Shown in pieces: positions 55,201-64,000 of a stretch of DNA of 64,000 nt. The DNA lies in contig JAITYX010000075.1 in assembly GCA_021018815.1 (NCBI GenBank), positions 620,001 to 684,000 on the forward strand. The letters are read 5' to 3'. The notes beneath the pieces are model-generated. The model worked only from the letters and a program-made list of their open reading frames with translations, did not search any database and was not told the DNA's origin. This DNA is from Talinum fruticosum (taxonomy: Eukaryota > Streptophyta > Magnoliopsida > Caryophyllales > Talinaceae). The translations under genes and the position numbers were made by a program. The first letter of the stretch is position 1; every line of letters starts with the position of its first letter.

Positions 55201-57282
55201 CCTTTATCGCACGATCGAGAGATGCTGAGCGGATTGTACTTTAATCCTTTGACAAGATAAACTGGACTGACCGGATTGCATCCTTTTCCAATCTTGCCTA
55301 TCCCAACTATCTTGCCTTTGCTGTCATCTCCAAAAGTGACCTTTCCTCCTTTATGTTTTTCTAACTCGTAAAAGAGTCCTAAGTCTCCCGACATGTGACG
55401 TGAACATCCACTGTCAAGGTACCAATGTCCTTTTGATCTCTTCCGAGTGACCCGCAAAACAGAGAAAATCTAACCCTTCTCACTTCCTCTAACGAACCCA
55501 AGTAACATTCTTTACTCGTGGTCCTTTCTCGAGGAAGAAGTTTTTTCGGAACCCATATTTGAATGACTTTGGGTTTAGCCCGATTCCGAGTCTTTTCTTT
55601 AGAAAACCGAGTGTGTATCTCTTTCTTTTTAAAAACATTTCCTTTGGAAACTAAAGAAGATGGTTTCTTCTTGTAAACTGATTCGGGCTTAGTCCTCCCT
55701 TCATTTTTATGAATGGAACCATGCTCGACTTTCCCGAACTTAATAGTTCTGGAATCCTTTTGAATAATTCCGAGTAGGAATGGGATTCCTCCTCCTTGTT
55801 GCAACCAAGACCTTCTTTTCTAAAGGAGACACATTGAGATCCTAAGAGCATGTCATGGTTTTTCCGACCTTGAGTAAATTTTAAGACCGGATCTTGAGAC
55901 TCAATGAGCTTTTACTTTAGCCGCTCATTTTGTTTTCCGAGTAACTCGGACTCGGTCTCATTGAGTTGAGCACTAGTCTTGAGTTCTCCGAGTGTACGTC
56001 TCGGCTTTTCCAATTCATTTTTCAAAGAATTGCTCTCGAAGAAATTGACTCAAGTTGTTCTTTGAAACAAGAAGAGTCGAATTGGACTTTTCTTCCAAAG
56101 TAAAAATATACTTAGCTAAATCAGCTTTGGAGAATGTGAGGAAGTATTCAATTACCTCTTGAGGATTTGTTTCCTCATCGTCTCGAGTCCGAGTCGACTC
56201 TCTTTCGGCTTCTAAGTCGAGATTGCCATCGGACATTTTGAGTCATCTCGGTCCCCGTCATCTTCCGATGAGTCCTCATTGCTCCATGTTGCCATCATAG
56301 CCTTTTTCTTCTTTCTGTCCCTTTTTCTCTTTGGACGAGTCTTTGACTATGTGGTCCTTGCTGCCACACTCAAAACAACCAGAGTTCTTAGTTAAAGATA
56401 ACTTTGAAGGGGAAGAGTATCTACCTTTCCTATTGTTTTTGTCCCTTTTGTAGAACTCTTCTTTTGGCTTCTTGTCCCATCTTTTGTGCTTCATCATTCT
56501 CTTGAAGCCTCTAGCAATAAGTGCCATGGGATCTTCTTCCGAGTCGGAGGAGCTCAAATTTGCTTCTCGGGTTTCGAGGCTTTCGGTGCCATGTTCTTTT
56601 CGGTGCTCGCCCTCAGCATCCTCCTCTTCCAGGTGGATTTCATGAGTGAGAAACTTTCCGATTAGCTCGTCCGGCTTTAGAAGTGATAGGTTCCGAGCCT
56701 CCTCTATAGCGAGTCACCTTAGGACCCCATCTTCTCTTTGGTAAGCTTCGAGTATCTTTAAGCACATTTCCTCGTGGGTAATCTTCTTACCCAGAGATTT
56801 GAGATTGTTGGTAATCTCGAGTAAATCGAATGAATATCCGAGTGATGTTCTCTTCTCGGTTCCATCTTGAATAACTCATATTTATGAAGATATTAACCGA
56901 TCTTCGCTTGTCCGACCTAGCTTGTGCCTTCATAAGTGTTGACCGAGTGTGTCCCACACTTCTTTGGCTAAATCGCATGCGGATACTCGATTATATTCTT
57001 CTAAGCCGATGGTGCACATCGAGTATTCATTGCCTTGAAGTTCTTTCTAAACTTCTCTGCTTCACCTGGAGTAAACTCGGCCTTTGTCTTGGGAATGATT
57101 CTAAACTCCTCTGTCTTCATGGGAATATAGTTTCCTTGTTGTATGATCTCCCAAACATCTTCATCATGATGTAGGAGGAAACATTCCATGAGTTTCTTCT
57201 AGTGTATGAAATTTGATCCTTTGAATTTTGGCGGTCTGTTGGAAGATCTTCCTTCATCGAACTCTCCATTGTTCCGAGTCAT
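52277..57282 (-). pseudogene. E8 gag-pol polyprotein, broken
   Basis: The start is the ATG at 57282 (MTRNNGEFDEGRSS) and the end a TAA at 52277-52279 after '...VEDQFCFIRNELGMLNA'. Gag UBN2 block lies at about 56780-57190. The zinc knuckle reads CFECGSKDHIVKDS with the last Cys lost through an extra G at about 56337. Protease 'HWYLDSGCSRHMSG' with DSGC is at about 55405-55416. The integrase finger 'TWHRRLGHISMHTIKKLASH' is at about 54990-55050, and the core with DDYSRFTWVCFL and TPQQN is at about 54560-54800. RT spans about 53000-53762 and is open for 261 codons, including PPGFENSEFPDHVFKLQKA and YVDD at 53208-53219. RNase H has 'NSIALSTAEAEYIAVGACC' (about 52600). A small number of frameshifts separates the longest open runs in the window. 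Confidence 0.92.
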
Positions 57283-57326
57283 TTGATCTTTAGACCTTTG
57301 GATGGTTAGATCCTTTCGAAAGGCTA

Positions 57327-57338
57327 GGCTCGATACCA
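57327..57338 (-). promoter_or_regulatory. E8 primer binding site
   Basis: TGGTATCGAGCC on the element strand, two bases inside the 5' LTR. It lacks the A of TATCAGAGCC expected for the initiator-Met tRNA. Confidence 0.83.
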
Positions 57339-57340
57339 AT

Positions 57341-58933
57341 TGAAGGTTTGCTCTAGGAGAGTCCGAGTCACCCTAGAGGGGGTGAATAGGGTGATGAAGG
57401 TTTTTCGATGAAAATCAAACTCTTTTTCAAAGTAGAGACAGAAATGCATTCCGAGTCTAAAGCGGGGTCGAAACGTATGAACTCGAATTGCAATAAAGAG
57501 TAAGGAAGCGGATTAAGCTGAAGCTTTGAGACTGTCCGAGTCTAGAATGGACTAAGAAAGTAAAGACACGGAGATTACGTGGAAACCCTCCTGGGCGGAA
57601 AACCACGGACCGTGCTAATCCAAGCACGAAGTCAAATCCACTATTTTGAGTCCACAAAATACCGTACACCGACTGAACCTAAGTTGCTCCCTTAAACAAC
57701 TCTTTACAAGTTTTCCTAGACTCGGAAATTCCCTTATCTCGATCTAGTACTTCCTAGCTGAGATAACCCTTACCGCTAGGGATAACTAAGCTGAGTTAAC
57801 CCTTACAGCTCAGTCAAGGGATCTTACTTAGAGAGTAAGAAAGTGTTTTTAACTAAGTACAAGACCTTACAACTCAGAATATAATGAATTACAGAGTGGG
57901 AGTTGTAAGTAGAAGATTGAGAATGAATACAATGACTTTGCTCAAGTACGTGTATTAACAATAGGTTCGGCAATCTTTAAGTCTTGAGAGTTGGCTTTTA
58001 TTTATAGATGACCAAGCAGCATAGCCATTATCTCCAACTTCGACGGGAAGTCCTTTGTGACCGTTGTTAAGAACTTTCGAGTCAAGTATCCGTTGTGATA
58101 TGAACATTGGGCAACGGTTCTTAACTCTCTTGGAAGTCCCAAAACCACCGGCGAGTGTCTTGAAGGATAACGTGGAAACCACCGTTAAGCTTGGCGTTTT
58201 AGTTTTCTAGATTTGGAAATAGACAGCCTCGACACAATCTTACGGGGCTAGGTTAGAGAAGGGGAAAAGCCATGTCTCGCTGGTGATTTGACGTTTTGAA
58301 GCTAGGTTACTTTTGTATTTCAAAAAGTGTATTCTCATTTGAATAACCTACAAAAGTAAATCAATTTTGGTTCTTAAAGTATAAAATACTTTGGTCCACG
58401 ATTAGACACGAGATAATAATATAATTAAGATAATTAAGCAACTAATTATCCGAGTCGGAAAAGGAATGGAATTTTCTAAGTCTAATATCCATGAAACTCA
58501 AAATTCCATCCGAGTTAGTCTAAGCAAGAATCAAGTTATACAACGAATATCGAGTGAAACAAACTTGATCTAGACTAAGCATGATTCAAGCTAGAAGCGC
58601 CGACTCCAACAGAATAGGACTTATAACATGAAGTCGGACTCGAGTGCGGTAAAGCAAAATACTAGTTAATTCAGCATGCGATATATCTAAGTGATGAGGG
58701 ACTCGGAACCGAGTGAGACAGACGTGAGTACATATCTGTTTTTGAGTCACTTAGAGACAAGCAAAAGTACATGAAGTAAATGCCATATCACTTGGAGAAG
58801 ATACCATATCACTCAAAAAGTTTCTAAGGTATAGAGAATGCCTTGGAATCAAAACTCTATAAGTGAGAAGTTCTTATACCTGATTCCTTTGTTAGAACTC
58901 GGAATTGTGCAGAAGCGAGTGTCCGAGTTTTCA
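57341..58933 (-). repeat. E8 5' LTR
   Basis: TGAAGGTTTGCTCTAGG to ...GTGTCCGAGTTTTCA, then CTCTT. The 1593 bp are collinear with the 3' LTR. The final bases TTTTCA differ from TCTTCA at the other LTR's end. CCGTTG/CAACGG motifs occur at about 58061, 58090 and 58111, and the TATA box at 57999-58006. Confidence 0.95.
57999..58006 (-). promoter_or_regulatory. E8 5' LTR TATA box
   Basis: The element strand reads TATAAATA followed by AAAGCCAACTCTCAAGAC. This is the promoter that would drive the genomic RNA of E8. Transcription would be expected to start about 30 bp further along the element strand. Confidence 0.65.
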
Positions 58934-58938
58934 CTCTT
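58934..58938. repeat. Right target duplication of E8 (CTCTT)
   Basis: CTCTT directly after the right LTR, identical to 48458-48462. E7 RT coding resumes from here. Confidence 0.93.
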
Positions 58939-61900
58939 CAATAAAACCATTGAGAAAAGCATATTTAACATCCATTTGATACAATTTGATATTCATGCTA
59001 GATGTAAATGCAAATAAAATTCTAATAGCTTCAATTCTGGCAACAAGTACAAAGGTTTCCCCACAATCAATCCCTTCTTCTTGATTATAGCCTTGAGCCA
59101 CAAGTCCGGCCTTATTTCGACTATCACCCCACCTTCATCCAGTTTGTTTTTGAAAACCCATTTGGTTCCTATGACTAGGTGGACAGAAGGTCGTTTGGTC
59201 GAGTCCGGACTTGGTTTCTTTCGAATTGATGGAGTTCCTCTTGCATTGTCTCTACCCATTCAGGTTCATTAAGGGCATTTAGTGCATTTCGGGTTCGATT
59301 AATGATATGAATGCAGTGAATGCACATAGATTTTGAAGAGAGGAATGAGTTCTTACCCCACTATTGATATCGGATAAGATGTTTTCTTGTGGGTAACTAG
59401 AAGCATACTTGAATGTTCTACCTGTTCTCTAATTCACCAAATCTGTATGTTGAATTGGTTGATCTTCGAAGTCCGTTATGAGTGAGCTTGTTCGTCTAAT
59501 TGACCTCCAACATTCTGAGCTGGCTCTTAAGTTGTCTCATTCCGAGTCATGTTATTCCGAGTCACTTCGTTCTAAGTGACATTGATTTGATTCTTGATGA
59601 GTTCATTTCCATCAAGATCATCATCTCTGCTGAGCTTCGGTTCCGAGAATGCTGACTCACTTGGTTTTTCCTGCTCAATCTCATCAAACACAACGTGGAT
59701 GTTTTCTTCCACTTTATTAGTTCTTTTATTGAAAATACGAGTATGCTTTGCTATGAGATGAATAACCAAGAAAAATACCTTCATCCGACCGAGCATCAAA
59801 CTTGGTCGAGTGATCCTTACCATTGTTGTGAACGAAGCACTTACATCCAAAAGGGTTTGAAGTATGAAATATTTGGCTTCTTCCCTTTGTAGAGCTAGTA
59901 TTGAGTTTTCTTTAAGATGGGTCTGATGAGGCATCTGTTCAACATATAGTTGGTCTGTGTTGATCGCCTCGGCCTGAAATAGTAGGGTAGATTGTGCTCA
60001 ATCATCATTGTCCTAGCTATTTCTTCAAGAGTTCTGTTCTTTCTTTCCACTACTCCATTTTGTTGAGGAGTTCGTAGTGCTGATAAGTTGTGAGAGATAC
60101 CACTCTTGTCGCAAAACTCCGAGAATTTCGAGTAGTCGAACTCCCTTCCATGGTCGGTTCGAATTCTCTGGATCCGAGTCCGAGACTCAACTTGGATTTT
60201 CCTACAGAGGTTGCTCGAACTCTTTGAAAGCTTCATTTTTGTGCTTAAGAAAACACACCCGGGTATATCGTGAGTGATCATTAACAATAACAAGGACATA
60301 TGATTTACCTCCAAGACTCGTGACGTGGATTTCAGCACATAAATCCATATGCACCAATTCAAGCACCTTGGATGTGGAAACAGTTTCGAGGATTTGAAAG
60401 ATGATCCGACTTTTTTCCCTTTTGTGCATGCTTCACGATTTTATCTTTCTTAAATGCACAGTTAGGTAATCCTCCGACTAAAACATGAGATGCAAGTTTC
60501 TTAATGGTATGCATGCTAACATGACCCACTCTACGATGCCATGTCCATGAATCATCATGAAGAGATGCTTTTAAATAAGATAGATTCTGACTCGGGTCGA
60601 AAGAGGGATAGTATAAGTGTTACCCGATCTCTTACCCGACAGCTTAGTCTCCTTGGTAGCATTACCAGAGATATAACAATTGCTCCGAGTGAATCTTACC
60701 TCTTGACCTTTGTCACGCAGCTAAGAGATGCTAAGCGGATTGTACTTTAACCCTTTGAGAAGGTATACTCGGGCCGACCAGATTGCTTCCTTTTCTAATC
60801 TTGCCTATCCCAATTATCTTGCCTTTGCTATCATCTCCAAACGTGACTTTTCCTCACTTGTACTCTTCTAACTCAGAAAAAGTGTTGAATCTCCTAACAT
60901 GTGGCGTGAGCATCCACTGTCTAGGTACCAATGCCCTTTTGTCCTTTTCTCGAGCCATTTACAAGTTAGAAACAAACTAACCTTTCTCACTTCCTTTAAC
61001 GAACCCAAGTAACTCCCTTTACTATTGTCCTTTTCGAGGAAGTAAACTCTTGGGAACTCAAATTTGAATAACTTTGGGTTTGGTCTCGATTTTGAGTCTT
61101 TCTTTTAGAGAACCGAGTCTATGTCTCTTTCTTCTCAAAAGTTTTTCTTTTATAAACAAGTGGAGAAGGTTTTCTCCTATAAACCGGTCTGCGCTCAGTC
61201 CTCCTTTCATTCTTATGAATGGGACCGTGCTCATCCTTCCCGAACTTCACAGTTCGAAATCCTTTTGAATAGTTCCGAGTGGGAAATGGATTCCTCCTTT
61301 TGTTAAAACCAAGTCCTTCTTTTCGAAGGAGACACAATAAGACCCTAAGAGCATATCAAGGTTTTTCCGACCTTGAGTTAATTTTAAAATAAGCTTTTAA
61401 GACTCATTGACCTTTTGCTTCAGCTTGCTCATTTTCTCTTCGAGTAACTCGGACTCGGTCTTATTAGATTGAGCACTAGTCTTGAGTTCTCTTAGAGTAA
61501 GTCTCAGCTTTTCCAATTCATTTTTCAATAAGATGCTCCCAAAAGCAATTGACTCAAGTTGTTCTTTAAACCGAGAAGAATCAGAATTGGACTTTTCTTC
61601 CAAAGTAAAAATATATTTGGCTAAATTAACTTTAGAGAATTTGAGGAAGTATTCAATTACTTCCCGAGGATTTATTTCCTCATTGTCTAAGTGATCTCGA
61701 GTCCGACTCGTTTCAGCTTCGAGTCAGAGAATGCCATCAGATATTTTGAGTCATCTAAGTCCTCATCATCTTCCGATGAATATTCATCACTCCACATGGC
61801 CATCATAGCCTTTTTCTTCTTTCTGTCTCTCTTCCTTCCGGGACAGTCTTTGACTATGTGTTCCTTGCCGACACATTCAAAACAGACTGAGTTCTTAGTT

Positions 61901-62789
61901 ATAGATAACTTTGAAGGAGAAGAATGTTTACCTTTTCTCGTCCTTGTTGTCTTTCTTGTAGAACTCTTCTCTTGGCTTTTTATCCCATCTTTTGTACTTC
62001 ATCATTCTTTTGAAGCCTCCGGCGATAAGTGCCATGGGATCCTCTTCCGAGTCGGATGAACTCATACTTGCTTCTCTCGTTTTCCGAGGCCTTTAGTGCA
62101 ATGTTCTTTATGGTGCTGACCTCTGCATCCTCTTCTTCCAGTGGATCTCATGGGTGAGTAGCTTCCTAATGAGCTCGTCTAGCTTCGAGTGAGGACGAGT
62201 TCCGAGCCTCTTCAATGGCTGTCACCTTGGGACCCCATCTTCTCTTAGGTAGACTTCGAGTACCTTTCTACACATTTCCTCGTGGGAAATCTTTCTACCT
62301 AGAGATTTGAGATTGTTGGTAATTTCGGTGAAGCGGATAAACATCCGAGTGATGTTTTCTTCCGGCTCCATCTTGAACAGCTCATACTTGTGAAGATATT
62401 GACTTATCTTCGCTTGTCCGACTCGACTTGCGCCTTCATAAGTGTTGACAAGCGTATCCCACACTTCTTTGGCCGTGTCACAGGCTGATACTCGGTTGTA
62501 TTCTTCCGAGCCGATGGCGCACATCGAATGTTCATCGCCTTGAAGTTCTTTCTAAACTTCTCTGTTTCTTCAGCCGTGTACTCCATCTTTGCTTTAGGCA
62601 CGAGTCTTGTTTCTTCTAACTTCGTTGGAATGTAGTTGCCTTCTTGTATGATGTTCCATACATCTTCATCGTGATCCAATAGAAAGCATTCCATGAGCTT
62701 CTTCCAGGTGAACAAAGTTTGATCCTTTGAACTTTGGTGATCTCGCTGGACAATTTTCCTTCATCGAACTCTCCATTGTTCCGAGCCAT
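58939..62789 (-). pseudogene. E7 gag-pol, 5' part (gag, protease, integrase, RT start)
   Basis: The start is the ATG at 62789 (MARNNGEFDEG). Gag has the best preserved UBN2 run in the window (62222-62524, 'CDTAKEVWDTLVNTYEGASR', 'EPEENITRMFIRFTEITNN'). An intact zinc knuckle CFECVGKEHIVKDC lies at about 61841-61883. Protease LDSGCSRHM is at about 60898-60925, the integrase finger near 60430-60545, and the core (TDHGREFDYS, 'FCDKSGISHNLSALRTPQQN') at about 59970-60290. A DDLDGNELIK linker and the RT start lead up to 58939, where E8 interrupts. A frameshift after 'FKAMNI' (CTTATG read as CGATG near 62523) is shared with E8. Confidence 0.9.
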
Positions 62790-62834
62790 TTGATCTTTAA
62801 ACCTTTGGATGATTAGATCCTTTACGAAAGGTTA

Positions 62835-62846
62835 GGCTCGATACCA
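62835..62846 (-). promoter_or_regulatory. E7 primer binding site
   Basis: TGGTATCGAGCC on the element strand, two bases from the LTR, identical to E1 and E8. Confidence 0.82.
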
Positions 62847-62848
62847 AT

Positions 62849-64000
62849 TGAAGGTTTTCTCTTGGAGAGACTAAGTCACCCTAGAGGCGGGTGAATAGGG
62901 TGATGAGGAAATTTAACCAAATAATAGAAGAATAAAAACTAGACAAGTACTCGAGGAGAGTCCGAGTTTAGATTGAACTCGGAAAAGTGCTAACTCAAAA
63001 ATTACGTGGAAACCCTCCTGGGGCGAGAAAACCACGGTCGGTGCTAGTCCAAGCACCAAGTCAAATCCACTATTTTGAATCCACAAAATACAGTAGACGG
63101 ACTCAACCAGAATTTCTCCCTTAGACAATTCCTTATAAGTTTTTCCTAGACTCGAAATTCCCTTATCCGATCTAGTACTTCCTAACTTAGGTAACCTTTA
63201 TAGTTAGGGACAATTGAGCTGAGTTAACCCTTACAACTCAGTCAAGGGACCTTACTCGAAAGTAAGAGTGAGTGTTTGTAATCGATTACAAGACCTTACA
63301 ACTCGGAAAGATGTTAAATACAAAGTTAGAGTTGTAAGTAGAAGATTGAGTATGAATACAATGACTTTTGCTTAAGTACGTGTATTGACAGTTGGTTCAG
63401 CAATTTTCAAGTCTTGAGAGTTGGCTTCTATTTATAGATAACCAAGTAGATTAGCCATTGTGACTATCTTCCGACTAGAAGTCCTTTGTGACCATTACAA
63501 TGGCTTTTCCGAGTCACTCGGAAAATATCCATTGAAGTGTGAATGTTGGGCAACGACTCTGGACTCCCTTGGAAGTCCCAAGTCACTAGTGGTGTTTGAA
63601 AAGTAGGGTGGAAACCACCGTTGAGCTTAGCGTTGCACATTTCTAGTTTTAGAAGCAAACAGCTCGACACGGTGTCCGGGCGTAGGTCGGAAGTAGGAAA
63701 AGCCTTATCTGCTGGTGGTTTGACATCTTGAAGCTGGTTACTTTTGTGATTCAAAAAGTAGGATAACGTCGTTTCAATAACCTACAAAAGTAAATCAATT
63801 TTGGTTCCGAAAGTATAAAATACTTTGGTCCAAGATTAGACACGAGATAATTAAGTGCAAAATTATCCGAGTCCTAAAAGAGTGCATAAGAGTATAAAGA
63901 CTTGATCTAGACTAACAATGTTCAAACCAAGCATGCTGACTTAGAGAGATGAATTAACGCAATAATTCAAGTAAACTTGGATCATGAAGTCGGACATGAG
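62849..64000 (-). repeat. E7 5' LTR, cut by window end
   Basis: It begins TGAAGGTTTTCTCTTGG and runs off the window, with 1152 bp visible and perhaps 0.3 kb or more missing. It has the TATA box (complement TATTTATA, 63429-63436), a perfect 21-bp palindrome (63505-63525: ten-base arms TTTTCCGAGT and its reverse complement around one base) and CCATTG/CCATTA forms where other LTRs have CCGTTG. Confidence 0.9.

Larger units (their letters stand above)
48463..58933 (-). mobile_element. E8: complete Sirevirus-like copia element, youngest copy
   Basis: A 10471-bp minus-strand element with both LTRs (1599 and 1593 bp, very similar), primer site, gag-pol, env-like gene and polypurine tract, flanked by CTCTT on both sides within E7 RT. 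It is the only copy with both ends and a perfect target duplication. Coding regions still have frameshifts, several of them at CGAG-type motifs. Its env-like gene lacks the C-terminal portion seen in E1-E3. Confidence 0.95.
47646..64000 (-). mobile_element. E7: copia element split by E8, 5' LTR runs off window
   Basis: The element consists of 47646-48462 (RNase H to RT) plus 58934-64000 (RT to the 5' LTR), with E8 inserted between. The reading before the insertion (EEEVYVEQ region) resumes directly after it at CTTCAATAAAACC (plus strand), and the 5-bp duplication CTCTT flanks E8. The 3' part (end of RNase H, env-like gene, 3' LTR) is missing at the junction with E6. The 5' LTR continues past the window edge. 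Confidence 0.9.

Noticed and set aside
1..64000. tRNA, rRNA, snoRNA or microRNA genes
   Set aside because: No cloverleaf with A and B boxes, no rRNA-like block and no convincing long hairpin with miRNA features was seen by eye. The primer sites resemble a tRNA 3' end only because they pair with it.

Overview
This window is almost wholly transposon-derived DNA from a plant, most likely a flowering plant; nothing in it fixes the species. It is built mainly of truncated, nested and inverted copies of one Ty1/copia family with Sirevirus hallmarks: LTRs of about 1.5-1.6 kb, a primer site resembling the initiator-Met tRNA type (TGGTATC...), a polypurine tract AAAAAGGGG(G)AGAT abutting the 3' LTR, gag-pol in the order gag, zinc knuckle, protease, integrase, reverse transcriptase (RT), RNase H, and an extra gene between pol and the 3' LTR. 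I call the copies E1 to E8. No intact host gene, tRNA, rRNA or CRISPR array was found, and every long coding region is broken by frameshifts and stops.

Layout. 1-3311: unassigned AT-rich DNA, a minus-strand copia LTR remnant, a Ty3/gypsy Tat-like LTR scrap and a MULE-type PB1-like protein fragment. 3312-13581: E1 (minus), LTR to LTR. 13582-15142: E2 (minus), which shares its 3' LTR with E1 and is cut off. 15143-23374: E3 (plus), lacking its 5' end. 23375-26574: E4 (minus), a pol fragment. 26575-30255: E5 (plus), part LTR, gag, protease and integrase. 30256-43654: a Tat-lineage Ty3/gypsy region with a plus-oriented LTR and leader, a plus-strand non-pol ORF and a minus-strand pol, split by a 4.37-kb CACTA transposon (36746-41111) that carries a piece of the host GTPase gene NUG2. 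43655-47645: E6 (plus), inserted into the Tat RT. 47646-48462 and 58934-64000: E7 (minus), split by E8. 48463-58933: E8 (minus), a complete 10.47-kb element with two 1.6-kb LTRs and a perfect 5-bp target duplication CTCTT.

How the parts work together. In these copia elements an LTR promoter (a TATA box behind several AACGG motifs and a CCGAGT/ACTCGG palindrome) would drive gag-pol. The extra gene after pol has its own TATA box about 250-270 bp upstream of its ATG in three copies, plus a MYB/MSA-type AACGG element. It encodes a protein that looks like the 'putative plant transposon protein' fold (PF20167-like) followed by a coiled coil, a charged segment and, in two copies, a hydrophobic tail. 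The most striking sequence-level oddity is that differences between copies, including the two LTRs of E8, gather at CCGAG/CTCGG-type motifs as one-base indels, paired CG/TA changes and GG/GT exchanges. This points to either an unusual mutation process or a systematic sequence-calling error at these probably methylated motifs.
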